A DNA stretch of 36,259 nucleotides, taken from a virus. Positions 23,092 to 29,956 of this stretch are shown here, piece after piece. The notes below the pieces were generated by a model that did no database searches, was not told the DNA's origin, and was given only the letters and a program-made list of their open reading frames with translations. Numbering within the stretch: the stretch's first letter is position 1; the number at the start of each line of letters is the position of its first letter. The stretch covers positions 1 to 36,259 of IMG/VR virus record IMGVR_UViG_3300012147_000039; one strand, written 5' to 3'. The position numbers and the translations under genes are program-made.

Positions 23092-23177
23092 CTGGCTGTT
23101 CCTTTCGGGGGTGTAAAGTAGTGCGCGCCATAGGCGGCTTAGTCAGTCTAGTCTCTTCCGAAGCGTTTGCCTACCCT

Positions 23178-24146
23178 TTATTTCAGGGTCTCTAGCTGCG
23201 CCTTAATCTCTGCTGGAGTGGCTTCACCCGGATCATCCCGGCCCGGAGGCGGGGGCAGGTGCCATACTCGTGAGCCTTTGCTGGCGAGTTTATCCAAACG
23301 GCCCCGAGCAAGCTGCCCTCCCTGCCCTACATCGAACATGCTAATCCAGCGAGACACCCCTGTATTCCATCCGAGGCCGGGGTGCCGGAACCCGATAGAC
23401 AGCGCCGCCGTGACGTTCCTGTAGGTCTGCCATACCTTGAGCGCATCAAAGATGCCTTCGACCACGACGATAGGTTTTGAAAGGTCCAGTTCGTTTTCGT
23501 TCCACCAAGTAAATCCCCGAGGGGCATTGCCCTTATAGGGGTAGTAGAAATAGCGTGGCCCCTCTGGGTTCGGGATTAGGGTGCGTCCAATAAGGCCTCG
23601 AAACCGCTGCGCGCGGTCGCGTAGGGGAAAGCAGACGCGGTATCTCTGGGGGTCAAACCGAACATCGAAGTGCATGGCAACGCGGGGGCTGATCCCCCGG
23701 GCGTTCAGGTACTCGCAGGCGCGTGTGTGCGAGGGGTCTACCGGAGGAAAGCTGATTAGCCAGTCTTCGTCCGGGAACGGGTCGTCAAGGTTGTGGGTCG
23801 ATAGGGATAGCGGAAGGTTGCCCGTCTTGACCGTTTCCATCGTTGTCATAACAGCCCCGAGGTCTGCGACGGTTAGGTCCTTGTAGGCATAGAGCAAAGA
23901 AGCGATTTCCCGCACGTCACCAGAATAGCCACATGAGAAACAGTGAGCGTGGCCTTCCTCCTTATGAGCCTCTGCTGAGTTGTAAACGACGCCGAAGGAG
24001 GGGTTGTTATCAACGCCGCCTGTGTGGTTATAGGCCGCTAGGGGGCAGGATGAATGGACCCACCCCCGCTTCGTATCGCCTATCGTGACGCCCATTTGTT
24101 CAAGGACTGCACGAATAGCCTCTTCATTTCCGATGTCTGTTTCCAT
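23178..24146 (-). CDS. DnaG-like primase (zinc + TOPRIM)
   Basis: A 322-residue protein. N-terminal zinc motif: Cys34, His41, Cys69 and Cys72 (HCFSCGYSGD). TOPRIM part: VVVEGIFDA (Glu230) and then ISMFDVGQGG (Asp272). In DnaG the second motif is DxD-x-AG, but here only one Asp is kept, as DVG, so the metal site is altered. The end LPPPPGRDDPGEAT resembles the KDPDE region of primases. It makes RNA primers with the DnaB-like helicase encoded upstream. The 86-bp gap after it contains only a weak promoter-like sequence (CTGACT at 23141-23146). Confidence 0.82.
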   Translation of the reverse strand: METDIGNEEAIRAVLEQMGVTIGDTKRGWVHSSCPLAAYNHTGGVDNNPSFGVVYNSAEAHKEEGHAHCFSCGYSGDVREIASLLYAYKDLTVADLGAVMTTMETVKTGNLPLSLSTHNLDDPFPDEDWLISFPPVDPSHTRACEYLNARGISPRVAMHFDVRFDPQRYRVCFPLRDRAQRFRGLIGRTLIPNPEGPRYFYYPYKGNAPRGFTWWNENELDLSKPIVVVEGIFDALKVWQTYRNVTAALSIGFRHPGLGWNTGVSRWISMFDVGQGGQLARGRLDKLASKGSRVWHLPPPPGRDDPGEATPAEIKAQLETLK

Positions 24147-24149
24147 CGT

Positions 24150-24638
24150 TTAGAAGTCGTCCAGTTCGGAGTATTCATCACTGGCCCGGTTATCCCGTAA
24201 GGTGATCTTAGGATCACTTTTGCCGCGCGTGACGTGCCGATTGAATTCTGCCGGTTTCATAATCGTTTTGAGCGCCTTTAGATCAGGCTTGTATGTAATC
24301 CGAATTTGTTCATCAGTCAGCATTTCGACCGTCTTGTCCCGGTCCTTGAGCGTGATCGTTTCAGCTTCCGCCGTGTAGGTCAGCATCCCAACTTCGGTGC
24401 GCGTGGTTACCCGCTTTTCCGGCGGCATGGCAGCATAGGCTTTCTTGAGGCGGGCGCGCATCAGGTCTTCGATAGGCGCTAGGGCCTCTGCCTTTTCGCG
24501 TTCGCGCTTGCAATAGATGGCAACTTCTACCATCGCCTCCAAGGGCATGTTCTTATCCTTGAGAAGTGCGGCAACGTCTGCCGGGTCCTGTCCGCTCAAC
24601 GTCACGGTAGGCAGCGTGATATTTCCAATCTTAGGCAT
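24150..24638 (-). CDS. Hypothetical replication-module protein with acidic tail
   Basis: A 162-residue protein I do not recognise. The helical middle (CKREREKAEALAPIEDLMRA) is followed by a beta-rich part (VGMLTYTAEAETITLKDRD) and an acidic aromatic tip YSELDDF. The tip loosely recalls SSB tails, so a partner-docking role is conceivable. The ATG at 24638 follows AAAAGGA and is 37 nt from the -10. It is the first gene of the transcript that also includes the primase. It contains a 16-bp dyad site near its end. Confidence 0.75.
   Translation of the reverse strand: MPKIGNITLPTVTLSGQDPADVAALLKDKNMPLEAMVEVAIYCKREREKAEALAPIEDLMRARLKKAYAAMPPEKRVTTRTEVGMLTYTAEAETITLKDRDKTVEMLTDEQIRITYKPDLKALKTIMKPAEFNRHVTRGKSDPKITLRDNRASDEYSELDDF
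24202..24217 (+). promoter_or_regulatory. 16-bp dyad site 6 (GTGATCTTAGGATCAC)
   Basis: A nearly perfect palindrome, GTGATC-TTAG-GATCAC, near the 3' end of the gene at 24638. It shares the flanking AAAAGTGATC context with site 4 on the minus strand. Confidence 0.55.
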
Positions 24639-24674
24639 TTGGTGATCCTTTTCGAGTGTGGTGGTTATGAGGCC

Positions 24675-24703
24675 ATACTAAGCCCCCTTGTAGCGTTAGT
24701 CAA
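24675..24703 (-). promoter_or_regulatory. Sigma70-type phage promoter, best match
   Basis: On the minus strand: TTGACT (24698-24703), 17-bp spacer AACG...GGGGGCT, TAGTAT (24675-24680). It drives 24638-23178. The leader contains AACCACCACAC, a variant of the ACCACAACC element. Confidence 0.8.
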
Positions 24704-24712
24704 CCAGTTTGA

Positions 24713-26002
24713 TCATAGGTAGGTCAGGTCTGATGTCATTTCCTGCGGGGTAATTTCATCGAAGTTCATATCGGAGAACAACCAGTTTATGTCGAACCCC
24801 CCAACTTCCCCGTTGCGGCCTTTCATAATCGTAATGTGTTTCTTGTTCATCTGCGCCACGGACTTCGGATTTTCCAGCAGGCCGAGGATGAGCGTCATAT
24901 ATTCCCCGATAGCGTGAGAGTAGCCGATATCATCCAGATCAGGTGTGCCCCCTTGTTCGTCCTTCCCGGCCCCGCGCTTAAACTGCCATGAGGATATGGT
25001 AGCGCACCCCGTCCGCTGACACCATTGTTTCATCAAGTCTAGGTTTTCAGGGACGCGGGCGTACCTGCCTAGGCGCGGGTCAGGGTGTCGGAGCATATAA
25101 GCCCCGTCTATCCAGATACGTTTTACCCCGTGCATCGCCGCGATGGTTTCTATGTCCGCCACGGTCCCGGCCATCTTGCTATCGTAGATAAGGAAAGGGG
25201 ACTGAGCATGGTTCAACATTACCCGGGCCTCTTCCAGCTTTGACAAATAGGCTTCATGCGTCAGGCCCCCAACTTCGTAGGTATGGGCTGACCCCTTGTA
25301 GAGTGGGGTGGGGTTGACACCGGCTATCATGGGTAAGGCCCGGCGTTCGATCTGTTCCGCGCTCATTTCCTGAGTAACGAACATATGGGGTTCTGCCTGC
25401 TTGGACCAATGGTTGAGCGCCGTTTTCAGCATAAGCCATGTCTTGCCAGAAGCCGGTCTTCCGACAATCGCCATCATGTCCCCGTTTTCGATCCCGCCCT
25501 GCGCGTCAAGGCTAGGGTATCCCAACTCTTCGATGGGAGGCCCCAGCCCTGCCAGAGCCTGCTCATAGAGGGCCACGACCTGCGTATGGCGTAGGTCGGT
25601 AAGGGAATAGCCCCCTTGCCCCTGTGTGACCGGTAGGAGGTCGCTTATGAGGGACGCCAGCGCCGCCTTCGCATTGCCTTCCAGTAGGAGAGAGGAAGCC
25701 TTGTCCGAGGCGGCGCGCATTGAGTCTTCTATGAAGCGGTTCTTTAGCTGACCAACTTCAAAATCGAAAGTCTCCTGAGCCGGAGGTAGGAACACTGATA
25801 CCTTGTCCAGAATAGTATCGGGGTGCGGCATCTTTCCAGTGCTGGCGAAGTGAGACCGCACGAAGTCGAACACCTTCTGGTCTTCGTCATAGGTGAGGTA
25901 GGGCTGAACCCGCATGAGTTCAGCCCCGGCATGTTTAGTTGGCAGATCGAGTATGCCCCGCAGGACGCGAAGGCCCGCCGTACTGGCGTTCATAGAGGCC
26001 AT
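24713..26002 (-). CDS. DnaB-like replicative helicase
   Basis: A 429-residue protein. Walker A GRPASGKT at 181-188, the following MFVTQEMSAEQI and the WIDGAYML Walker B region, then SWQFKRGAGKD, are typical of RecA-fold DnaB/gp41 helicases. The N-terminal 130 residues are a helical domain smaller than that of bacterial DnaB. It unwinds the fork 5' to 3' as a hexamer. The ATG at 26002 follows AAAGGAAAT. It is adjacent to a degenerate DnaC-like gene and a winged-helix gene, which together look like helicase, loader and origin protein. Confidence 0.88.
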   Translation of the reverse strand: MASMNASTAGLRVLRGILDLPTKHAGAELMRVQPYLTYDEDQKVFDFVRSHFASTGKMPHPDTILDKVSVFLPPAQETFDFEVGQLKNRFIEDSMRAASDKASSLLLEGNAKAALASLISDLLPVTQGQGGYSLTDLRHTQVVALYEQALAGLGPPIEELGYPSLDAQGGIENGDMMAIVGRPASGKTWLMLKTALNHWSKQAEPHMFVTQEMSAEQIERRALPMIAGVNPTPLYKGSAHTYEVGGLTHEAYLSKLEEARVMLNHAQSPFLIYDSKMAGTVADIETIAAMHGVKRIWIDGAYMLRHPDPRLGRYARVPENLDLMKQWCQRTGCATISSWQFKRGAGKDEQGGTPDLDDIGYSHAIGEYMTLILGLLENPKSVAQMNKKHITIMKGRNGEVGGFDINWLFSDMNFDEITPQEMTSDLTYL

Positions 26003-26017
26003 GTGATTTCCTTTCCC

Positions 26018-26608
26018 CTACTTTGGGGATTGCGCACCGTGTTTGACGGCGAAGTGTTTCGTGTAAAGGGGCGCTTCCGCCCCAAAGATATCACTGATCG
26101 CTGTCTTGTCGGGAAGCCCGAGCACCGTCTGCCTGCCCCGTGAGATACGGCCCATCAGCCACGAGGATAGCGCCCGGCGCGTGGCCGGGGGAGCATCCCT
26201 GTATGCGAAGTCTGGGACGGCCACGAGGTCTGCATTAGGCTGACGCCGGTTGTCGAACAATTCGGACACGAGTTCTTCACGGACGATAAGCCGCGCCGTG
26301 ATGAAGTTACGCAGGAGCGCGCCGCATACCGTTCGGCATCGGAGGGCTACCGCAGGGTCGTGCTGTCCAACGTAGATGATCCCGAGTTTTCCCGTCTCTT
26401 CCGTGCGACGAAAGCCCTTGAGATAATCCAGTTCAGTATCGGTCATGTGATAGGTGGCCCCGGTTACGTCGCCCGGAGTGATCCCGGCATCGTGCGCGAT
26501 ACGATCTATTTCTTTGATCAATGTGTCGTGGATACCCTGCCGCAGCTTGCCGGGGGCAAAGGCGTTATAGGCCCCCGGGGGAGCAAGGCTGTGTGCTTCT
26601 GTGTTCAT
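26018..26608 (-). CDS. Degenerate DnaC-like helicase-loader candidate
   Basis: A 196-residue protein. From about 70 on, its pattern follows DnaC/DnaI AAA+ loaders: GIIYVGQHDPAVALRCR where the loader has its GPPGTGKT loop, then a helix CGALLRNFITARLIVREELV, then DLVAVPDF in place of the Walker B LLVIDDFG, then a RRALSSWLMGRISRG helix. The lysine and threonine of Walker A are missing, so it would not bind ATP normally. Position next to the DnaB-like helicase supports a loader-like role. Fold assignment is by pattern and needs structure comparison. Confidence 0.6.
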   Translation of the reverse strand: MNTEAHSLAPPGAYNAFAPGKLRQGIHDTLIKEIDRIAHDAGITPGDVTGATYHMTDTELDYLKGFRRTEETGKLGIIYVGQHDPAVALRCRTVCGALLRNFITARLIVREELVSELFDNRRQPNADLVAVPDFAYRDAPPATRRALSSWLMGRISRGRQTVLGLPDKTAISDIFGAEAPLYTKHFAVKHGAQSPK

Positions 26609-26614
26609 GGTGCC

Positions 26615-27574
26615 TCACTTGGCGTCCTTGCCTTTTTTGAAGAGGTGCATCATGCCACCCTTCTTTGGCGGGGTTACCACGTCAGGCCCATTCTGGGAAC
26701 CCGTTTTTAATTCGTCAACTGCTGGGGGTGACTGAATTATCGCATCTGGTATCAGCGGAGCCATACCGGGGATGGTATAGTCTTCGTCGTCTTGAACGGT
26801 GGCGAGTTTCTGGAATAGGGGGTCGGTGCGATTGATTGCCCAAGGATGCGGCGCGGCCTTACCCAGAGCCTTCGGGCGATGTTCCTGCCATGCGCTTATG
26901 CGGCGTTCCAGTTCGACTTCAAAGGCCCCTACGTTAGGGCTGTCGAAGAGAGATAGCGTTTTGCTGATATGTTTCAGGTGCTTTCCATCATTCGGGTCGA
27001 ACCCAAGATACCCATATTCCCCGAGGATGCGGACCCAAGCGTGAGCGACGATCTTGGGTTTAGGCTGTTGATCCCGGACGTGCGCGCGCGCGGTGTCTTT
27101 CTTTTCTTTGATCCTGTCAGCCGCCCCGGCCAGATTTCCGCGCAACCTTCCTGAATTTTCAGGGATACTTGTATCCACCGTGATCCCGGCAGTCCCGGAG
27201 GGTGCTGCCGTGTTTGAGGTTTTAAGTTTTTCAGAAGGTTTAAGACAGGACGTTGCGTCCGCGCAACGTGTGACGTTCGTTTGACGTTCGTTTGACGTTG
27301 CGCGGGTCTTGATAAGCGGGCGGATATAAAGCCGGGGGGAGCGGTTCCATCGGTCGCGTATAATCTGAATTATACCCTGAGCCTCTAGCCAATTTAATGC
27401 CCGACTTACAGATGAACGGGCCTTTAGACCCACCATACTGGCCATCTTATCTAGCTGAATGGCGAGGTAAGGCTTCCCATCCCGGAGTATCGTTGAGGTC
27501 TTGTGAAGGTTTAGAATTAACCTGAGTAGGTTCGCCTGAGTAGGCGTATGGGTCAGAACGCGCGTGTCTATCAT
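26615..27574 (-). CDS. Winged-helix replication protein (initiator-like)
   Basis: A 319-residue protein from the ATG at 27574 after TTGGAGT. Upstream in-frame codons lie in the terminator region and are rejected. Residues 1-87 form a winged helix: SVSRALNWLEAQGIIQIIRD with a basic wing (RWNRSPRLYIRPL). A Thr/Ser-rich linker follows, then a domain with AHAWVRILGEYGYLGFDPND, then a Lys-rich tail ending HLFKKGKDAK. Winged-helix proteins beside DnaB and a loader commonly bind the phage origin. The gene begins directly after a terminator without its own promoter. A promoter for the next gene lies near its end. Confidence 0.7.
   Translation of the reverse strand: MIDTRVLTHTPTQANLLRLILNLHKTSTILRDGKPYLAIQLDKMASMVGLKARSSVSRALNWLEAQGIIQIIRDRWNRSPRLYIRPLIKTRATSNERQTNVTRCADATSCLKPSEKLKTSNTAAPSGTAGITVDTSIPENSGRLRGNLAGAADRIKEKKDTARAHVRDQQPKPKIVAHAWVRILGEYGYLGFDPNDGKHLKHISKTLSLFDSPNVGAFEVELERRISAWQEHRPKALGKAAPHPWAINRTDPLFQKLATVQDDEDYTIPGMAPLIPDAIIQSPPAVDELKTGSQNGPDVVTPPKKGGMMHLFKKGKDAK
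26690..26718 (-). promoter_or_regulatory. Intragenic sigma70-type promoter for 26608-24713
   Basis: On the minus strand: TTGACG (26713-26718), 17-bp spacer starting AATT, CAGAAT (26690-26695), inside the winged-helix gene and 82 nt from the ATG at 26608. It could uncouple the loader and helicase genes from the upstream terminator. Confidence 0.5.
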
Positions 27575-27586
27575 GGGGTAACTCCA

Positions 27587-27620
27587 ATAAAAAAGCACGC
27601 CCGGTTCAAGGGGCGTGCTA
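27587..27620 (-). terminator. Rho-independent terminator before the winged-helix gene
   Basis: On the minus strand: stem AGCACGCCC (27611-27619) with GGGCGTGCT (27594-27602), 9 perfect pairs, 8-nt loop, then a T-tract (27589-27593). The Shine-Dalgarno of the winged-helix gene begins a few bases later, so that gene depends on read-through. Confidence 0.85.
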
Positions 27621-27644
27621 ACTGCGGTGGTAAAACCGCCCCGG

Positions 27645-28388
27645 CTAGTCGGTGGTTTCAGGTTCCGCCGGTGTGAGGGCGGGGGCCTGTCCGAGTAGAT
27701 GAACCTTAGACCCTTCCGTACCTGTAGCGGGTTTGTCAACCGGCTTTTCAGAGTTATCCACAGGTATTTTCTCTGGGTCAGGTTCGTAATCCCCACTCAC
27801 GTCCAGTTTCTTTACTGAGGCCCCGGTGCCTGCCGGTTCCGGTTCCGGGACCACCTTGAAGGGCACCTCTGGGCCGTGTTCCGCCGCCGCTGCCATATAG
27901 ATATTCATATCGAAGAGGCTCAGGAGGGCGGGCACCTTTGAGAAGTTTTTGGCTGGGGATATCGGAGCAATGACTGAGGTAACCAGCTTCGCAAAGTCTG
28001 TAACAAAGTCGTCCCTCAGGTGATTGATATAGAGCACCGCCTTCTCTTGCTCTTCCGAAATGGGCAGGAGTATGCCCGAGACCTCGCTGACCAGCTTCTT
28101 GGCAACGATATCTGGGAAGCCGGAGCCAACCTTTTCCACGGTGAAGCCAGTATTCAGCATCAGGGTGCCGCGCAGAGTATTCTTCGACCGCTCAATACCC
28201 GACACCAGAACAGACTTGGGGACCATCATGGGGTCAAAGTAATCTGTTTGAAGGGATTTGAACCGGCACCGCAGCGCGAGGATTACGGTAGTGGATTGGA
28301 TAGTCAGCGTCGGCGTAATCGACAGTTCGAATTCGTCAGTATTGGCGAGGACGGCGTATACATTATTGCCGCCAGACTGCACAAGCAT
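27645..28388 (-). CDS. Hypothetical phage protein, own promoter and terminator
   Basis: A 247-residue protein I do not recognise. The N-terminal 170 residues are beta-rich with a helical C-terminal part (FVTDFAKLVTSVIAPI). The last 75 residues are a Pro/Glu/Lys-rich low-complexity tail. There is no signal peptide. The ATG at 28388 follows AAAGGAAA and is 31 nt from the -10 of the promoter at 28419. It is the gene directly downstream of the predicted small RNA, and its leader (ACCACAACC) is complementary over 9 nt to that RNA's loop. Confidence 0.75.
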   Translation of the reverse strand: MLVQSGGNNVYAVLANTDEFELSITPTLTIQSTTVILALRCRFKSLQTDYFDPMMVPKSVLVSGIERSKNTLRGTLMLNTGFTVEKVGSGFPDIVAKKLVSEVSGILLPISEEQEKAVLYINHLRDDFVTDFAKLVTSVIAPISPAKNFSKVPALLSLFDMNIYMAAAAEHGPEVPFKVVPEPEPAGTGASVKKLDVSGDYEPDPEKIPVDNSEKPVDKPATGTEGSKVHLLGQAPALTPAEPETTD

Positions 28389-28403
28389 TTGGGATTTCCT
28401 TTC

Positions 28404-28412
28404 GGTTGTGGT
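28404..28412 (-). promoter_or_regulatory. Conserved 5'-leader element (ACCACAACC)
   Basis: The predicted first 9 nt of the mRNA for the gene at 28388, complementary to the apical loop of the predicted small RNA encoded just upstream (28479-28487). Confidence 0.45.
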
Positions 28413-28418
28413 CCCGAA

Positions 28419-28447
28419 GGTATATAATCTTTAGGACCGTTTGTCAA
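28419..28447 (-). promoter_or_regulatory. Sigma70-type phage promoter for the gene at 28388
   Basis: On the minus strand: TTGACA (28442-28447), 17-bp spacer starting AACG, TATACC (28419-28424) within an A/T-rich stretch. It begins just after the terminator at 28458-28498. Confidence 0.75.
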
Positions 28448-28455
28448 CCCCAAAA

Positions 28456-28541
28456 CTAAAAAGGACGGGCGCTAGCTCACCACAACCTGCGCCCGTCCAG
28501 TTTCACCACCAAGCGACTGCCTTGGAGAAACAGCGCTAGGT
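28456..28541 (-). ncRNA. Predicted phage small RNA, about 85 nt
   Basis: A promoter (28547-28575) is followed by a strong terminator (28458-28498) with no gene between; at all eleven comparable promoters an ATG follows within 28-37 nt. The RNA would start ACCTAGCGC, form hairpin 1 (GTTTC/GAAAC at 28527-28531 with 28500-28504 and CCAAG/CTTGG at 28521-28525 with 28509-28513, 7-nt loop) and end in the terminator hairpin, whose 16-nt apical loop contains GGUUGUGGUG (28478-28487). That sequence is the exact complement of the leader of the dikinase-like mRNA, and shorter complements occur in other leaders. Only a 10-codon GTG reading frame exists in it. Trans-acting regulation is inference. Confidence 0.6.
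28458..28498 (-). terminator. Rho-independent terminator of glycan/lysis run and small RNA
   Basis: On the minus strand: stem GGACGGGCGC (28489-28498) with GCGCCCGTCC (28463-28472), 10 perfect pairs, 16-nt loop, then TTTTT (28458-28462) and more T-rich sequence. It is the strongest terminator in the window. Confidence 0.9.
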
Positions 28542-28546
28542 GTGAG

Positions 28547-28575
28547 TATATATAGGCGTTTACCTTGTTCGTCAA
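28547..28575 (-). promoter_or_regulatory. Sigma70-type phage promoter with no downstream gene
   Basis: On the minus strand: TTGACG (28570-28575), 17-bp spacer starting AACA, TATATA (28547-28552), overlapping the end of the glycosyltransferase gene. The next feature is a terminator about 50 bp on, so it should give a short RNA. Confidence 0.75.
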
Positions 28576-29384
28576 GCCGCCGCCGCCAAGAGGGCCGTGT
28601 TCAGATCATCCCAAGTTTCCAGAGCGCCGCGCTTGGCCGCGTATTCCAGCCAAGCAGATTTCTCATCAGTCCATGCGTCAAAGGCTTTCGGGAATTCGGC
28701 ATACCGCTCAGGGTTTAACCAAGGGCTGAATTCGGAGTAGTGAATACCCCCGGGGGCCTCCTGTGCCGGGTCCAGCGAGGGGATATAGTGCCAGCGCGGG
28801 TCCACTTCCCAGAAGCGATTTTTATCCAATCCAAGGAAGCCGTGAAGGGCGCGGCCCGTCCGGTTGTTAACCGCTTGAACGTCGAAGAGCGCGGCCCACT
28901 CCTGAGTAGGCATGAAGGTAAAGAGGGCTGACCACAGTTTCCGGTGATACGCCTCTTGAACCATACCATCCATCTTGGTCGAGCCTTCTTCGATTTCACG
29001 GTGACGGGACACGACCCCAATCTTGTCAGGGTTCTTCTCTTGCTGTGCCATGAGTTCGCCCGGGTCATTGAGGAACAACCAGTCACAGTCGATAAACATA
29101 CAGGGGCCGGTGCACCTAAGATCACGAGCCAGCGTGAACGCGAGGAAGCGGGAATGAGAGAAGGCCGTAGAGAAGGGCTTATGATCCAGTGTGTCATAGG
29201 TCTGCCCTGTGGCAGTCGTGAGCCATTCCCTGTCAAACTTCTTGAGCGCCCGGAGCATCTGATGTTCGATCAGGAATATCTGCGATCTGCGGTTCGCCCG
29301 GCGCAGGATTGAGTACCCCGCTATGCAGGCGGCTTCGTGTTCGCGCGCATCATAACCTAGAAAATAGGTGTCCCGTCTGGTCAT
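28572..29384 (-). CDS. Glycosyltransferase (DXD type)
   Basis: A 270-residue protein. SRFLAFTLARDL followed by CMFIDCDWLFLND supplies the DXD metal site (Asp99, Asp101) of GT-A enzymes. GGIHYSEFSPWL near the C-terminus resembles the acceptor/His region of family 8-like transferases. It likely adds a sugar to a glycan on the virion or host surface. It is the last gene of the long lysis-glycan run, coupled by ATGA to the methyltransferase gene upstream. Confidence 0.75.
   Translation of the reverse strand: MTRRDTYFLGYDAREHEAACIAGYSILRRANRRSQIFLIEHQMLRALKKFDREWLTTATGQTYDTLDHKPFSTAFSHSRFLAFTLARDLRCTGPCMFIDCDWLFLNDPGELMAQQEKNPDKIGVVSRHREIEEGSTKMDGMVQEAYHRKLWSALFTFMPTQEWAALFDVQAVNNRTGRALHGFLGLDKNRFWEVDPRWHYIPSLDPAQEAPGGIHYSEFSPWLNPERYAEFPKAFDAWTDEKSAWLEYAAKRGALETWDDLNTALLAAAA
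29110..29125 (-). promoter_or_regulatory. 16-bp dyad site 7 (GTGATCTTAGGTGCAC)
   Basis: Identical in all 16 bp to the operator-like site at 9450-9465 but in the opposite orientation, inside the glycosyltransferase gene 20 kb away. Confidence 0.55.
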
Positions 29385-29956
29385 TTCCTGATCCCTCTCA
29401 AAGTGTGTAGCTGCGCCCGGCTGATAGGGCTGACCCCCGTTGGGGGTGGGGTCCGCGTGGATACCATATCAAAGCCGTCCGCTGTCTGTCGAACCCGCGC
29501 GGGCTTCCACCCTTCCGAAAGGTAATTATCGCGCCACCATTCATAGGGGCGTTCCGTGATATGTGCGTTCCGCCCGTCGCTCAAGGTCTTGGAGGAAGCC
29601 CGGGTATTCACAACGCAGAACATGGCGATGTTGGTATAGCCCCATATCTCTGCCATAACTGCGGGGACGAACGCCTCTTCGATATGTTCCATAACGTCTA
29701 GGCATACCACCAGATCGAAGCGGCCTGAGGGCTTCTTGGGGAACGTCACCGGATCATACGCGGCGTATTCAATACCCAGCCGTTTGAGGTAGGGTCCAAG
29801 CGTCCCCTTGCCAGCGCCGTAGTCCAGCACTGACCGGCAGTTGAGGACGTCACAGATTTCCGCGACGTGGCCGAGCCAGTAATGCCCGGAGGAACCATAG
29901 GCCCCCTCGTGAAGCGCTTCTTGTGTGCGCAGGTACTTCGCCGTGATCGTCTTCAT
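29381..29956 (-). CDS. Class I SAM-dependent methyltransferase
   Basis: A 191-residue protein. SVLDYGAGKGTLGPYL is the SAM-binding motif I, and FDLVVCLDVMEHIEEAFV is the typical post-II region of small-molecule or sugar methyltransferases. There is no DNA-methylase DPPY motif. Between a glycosyltransferase and an FkbM enzyme it most likely modifies a sugar. Overlaps on both sides are ATGA-type. Confidence 0.8.
   Translation of the reverse strand: MKTITAKYLRTQEALHEGAYGSSGHYWLGHVAEICDVLNCRSVLDYGAGKGTLGPYLKRLGIEYAAYDPVTFPKKPSGRFDLVVCLDVMEHIEEAFVPAVMAEIWGYTNIAMFCVVNTRASSKTLSDGRNAHITERPYEWWRDNYLSEGWKPARVRQTADGFDMVSTRTPPPTGVSPISRAQLHTLRGIRK

Noticed and set aside
23112-23146. CTGACT with CACTAC at 17 bp upstream of the SSB-like gene
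   Set aside because: Both hexamers are poor, though the place would suit a promoter. The gene can be read from the promoter at 24675.
27732-27737. TTGACAAAC inside the gene at 28388
   Set aside because: No -10-like hexamer at 16-18 bp. It is part of the low-complexity tail coding region.
28456-28541. tRNA or tmRNA in the gene-free stretch
   Set aside because: There is no cloverleaf, T-loop or CCA-type end. Structure and T-tract fit a terminator hairpin instead.
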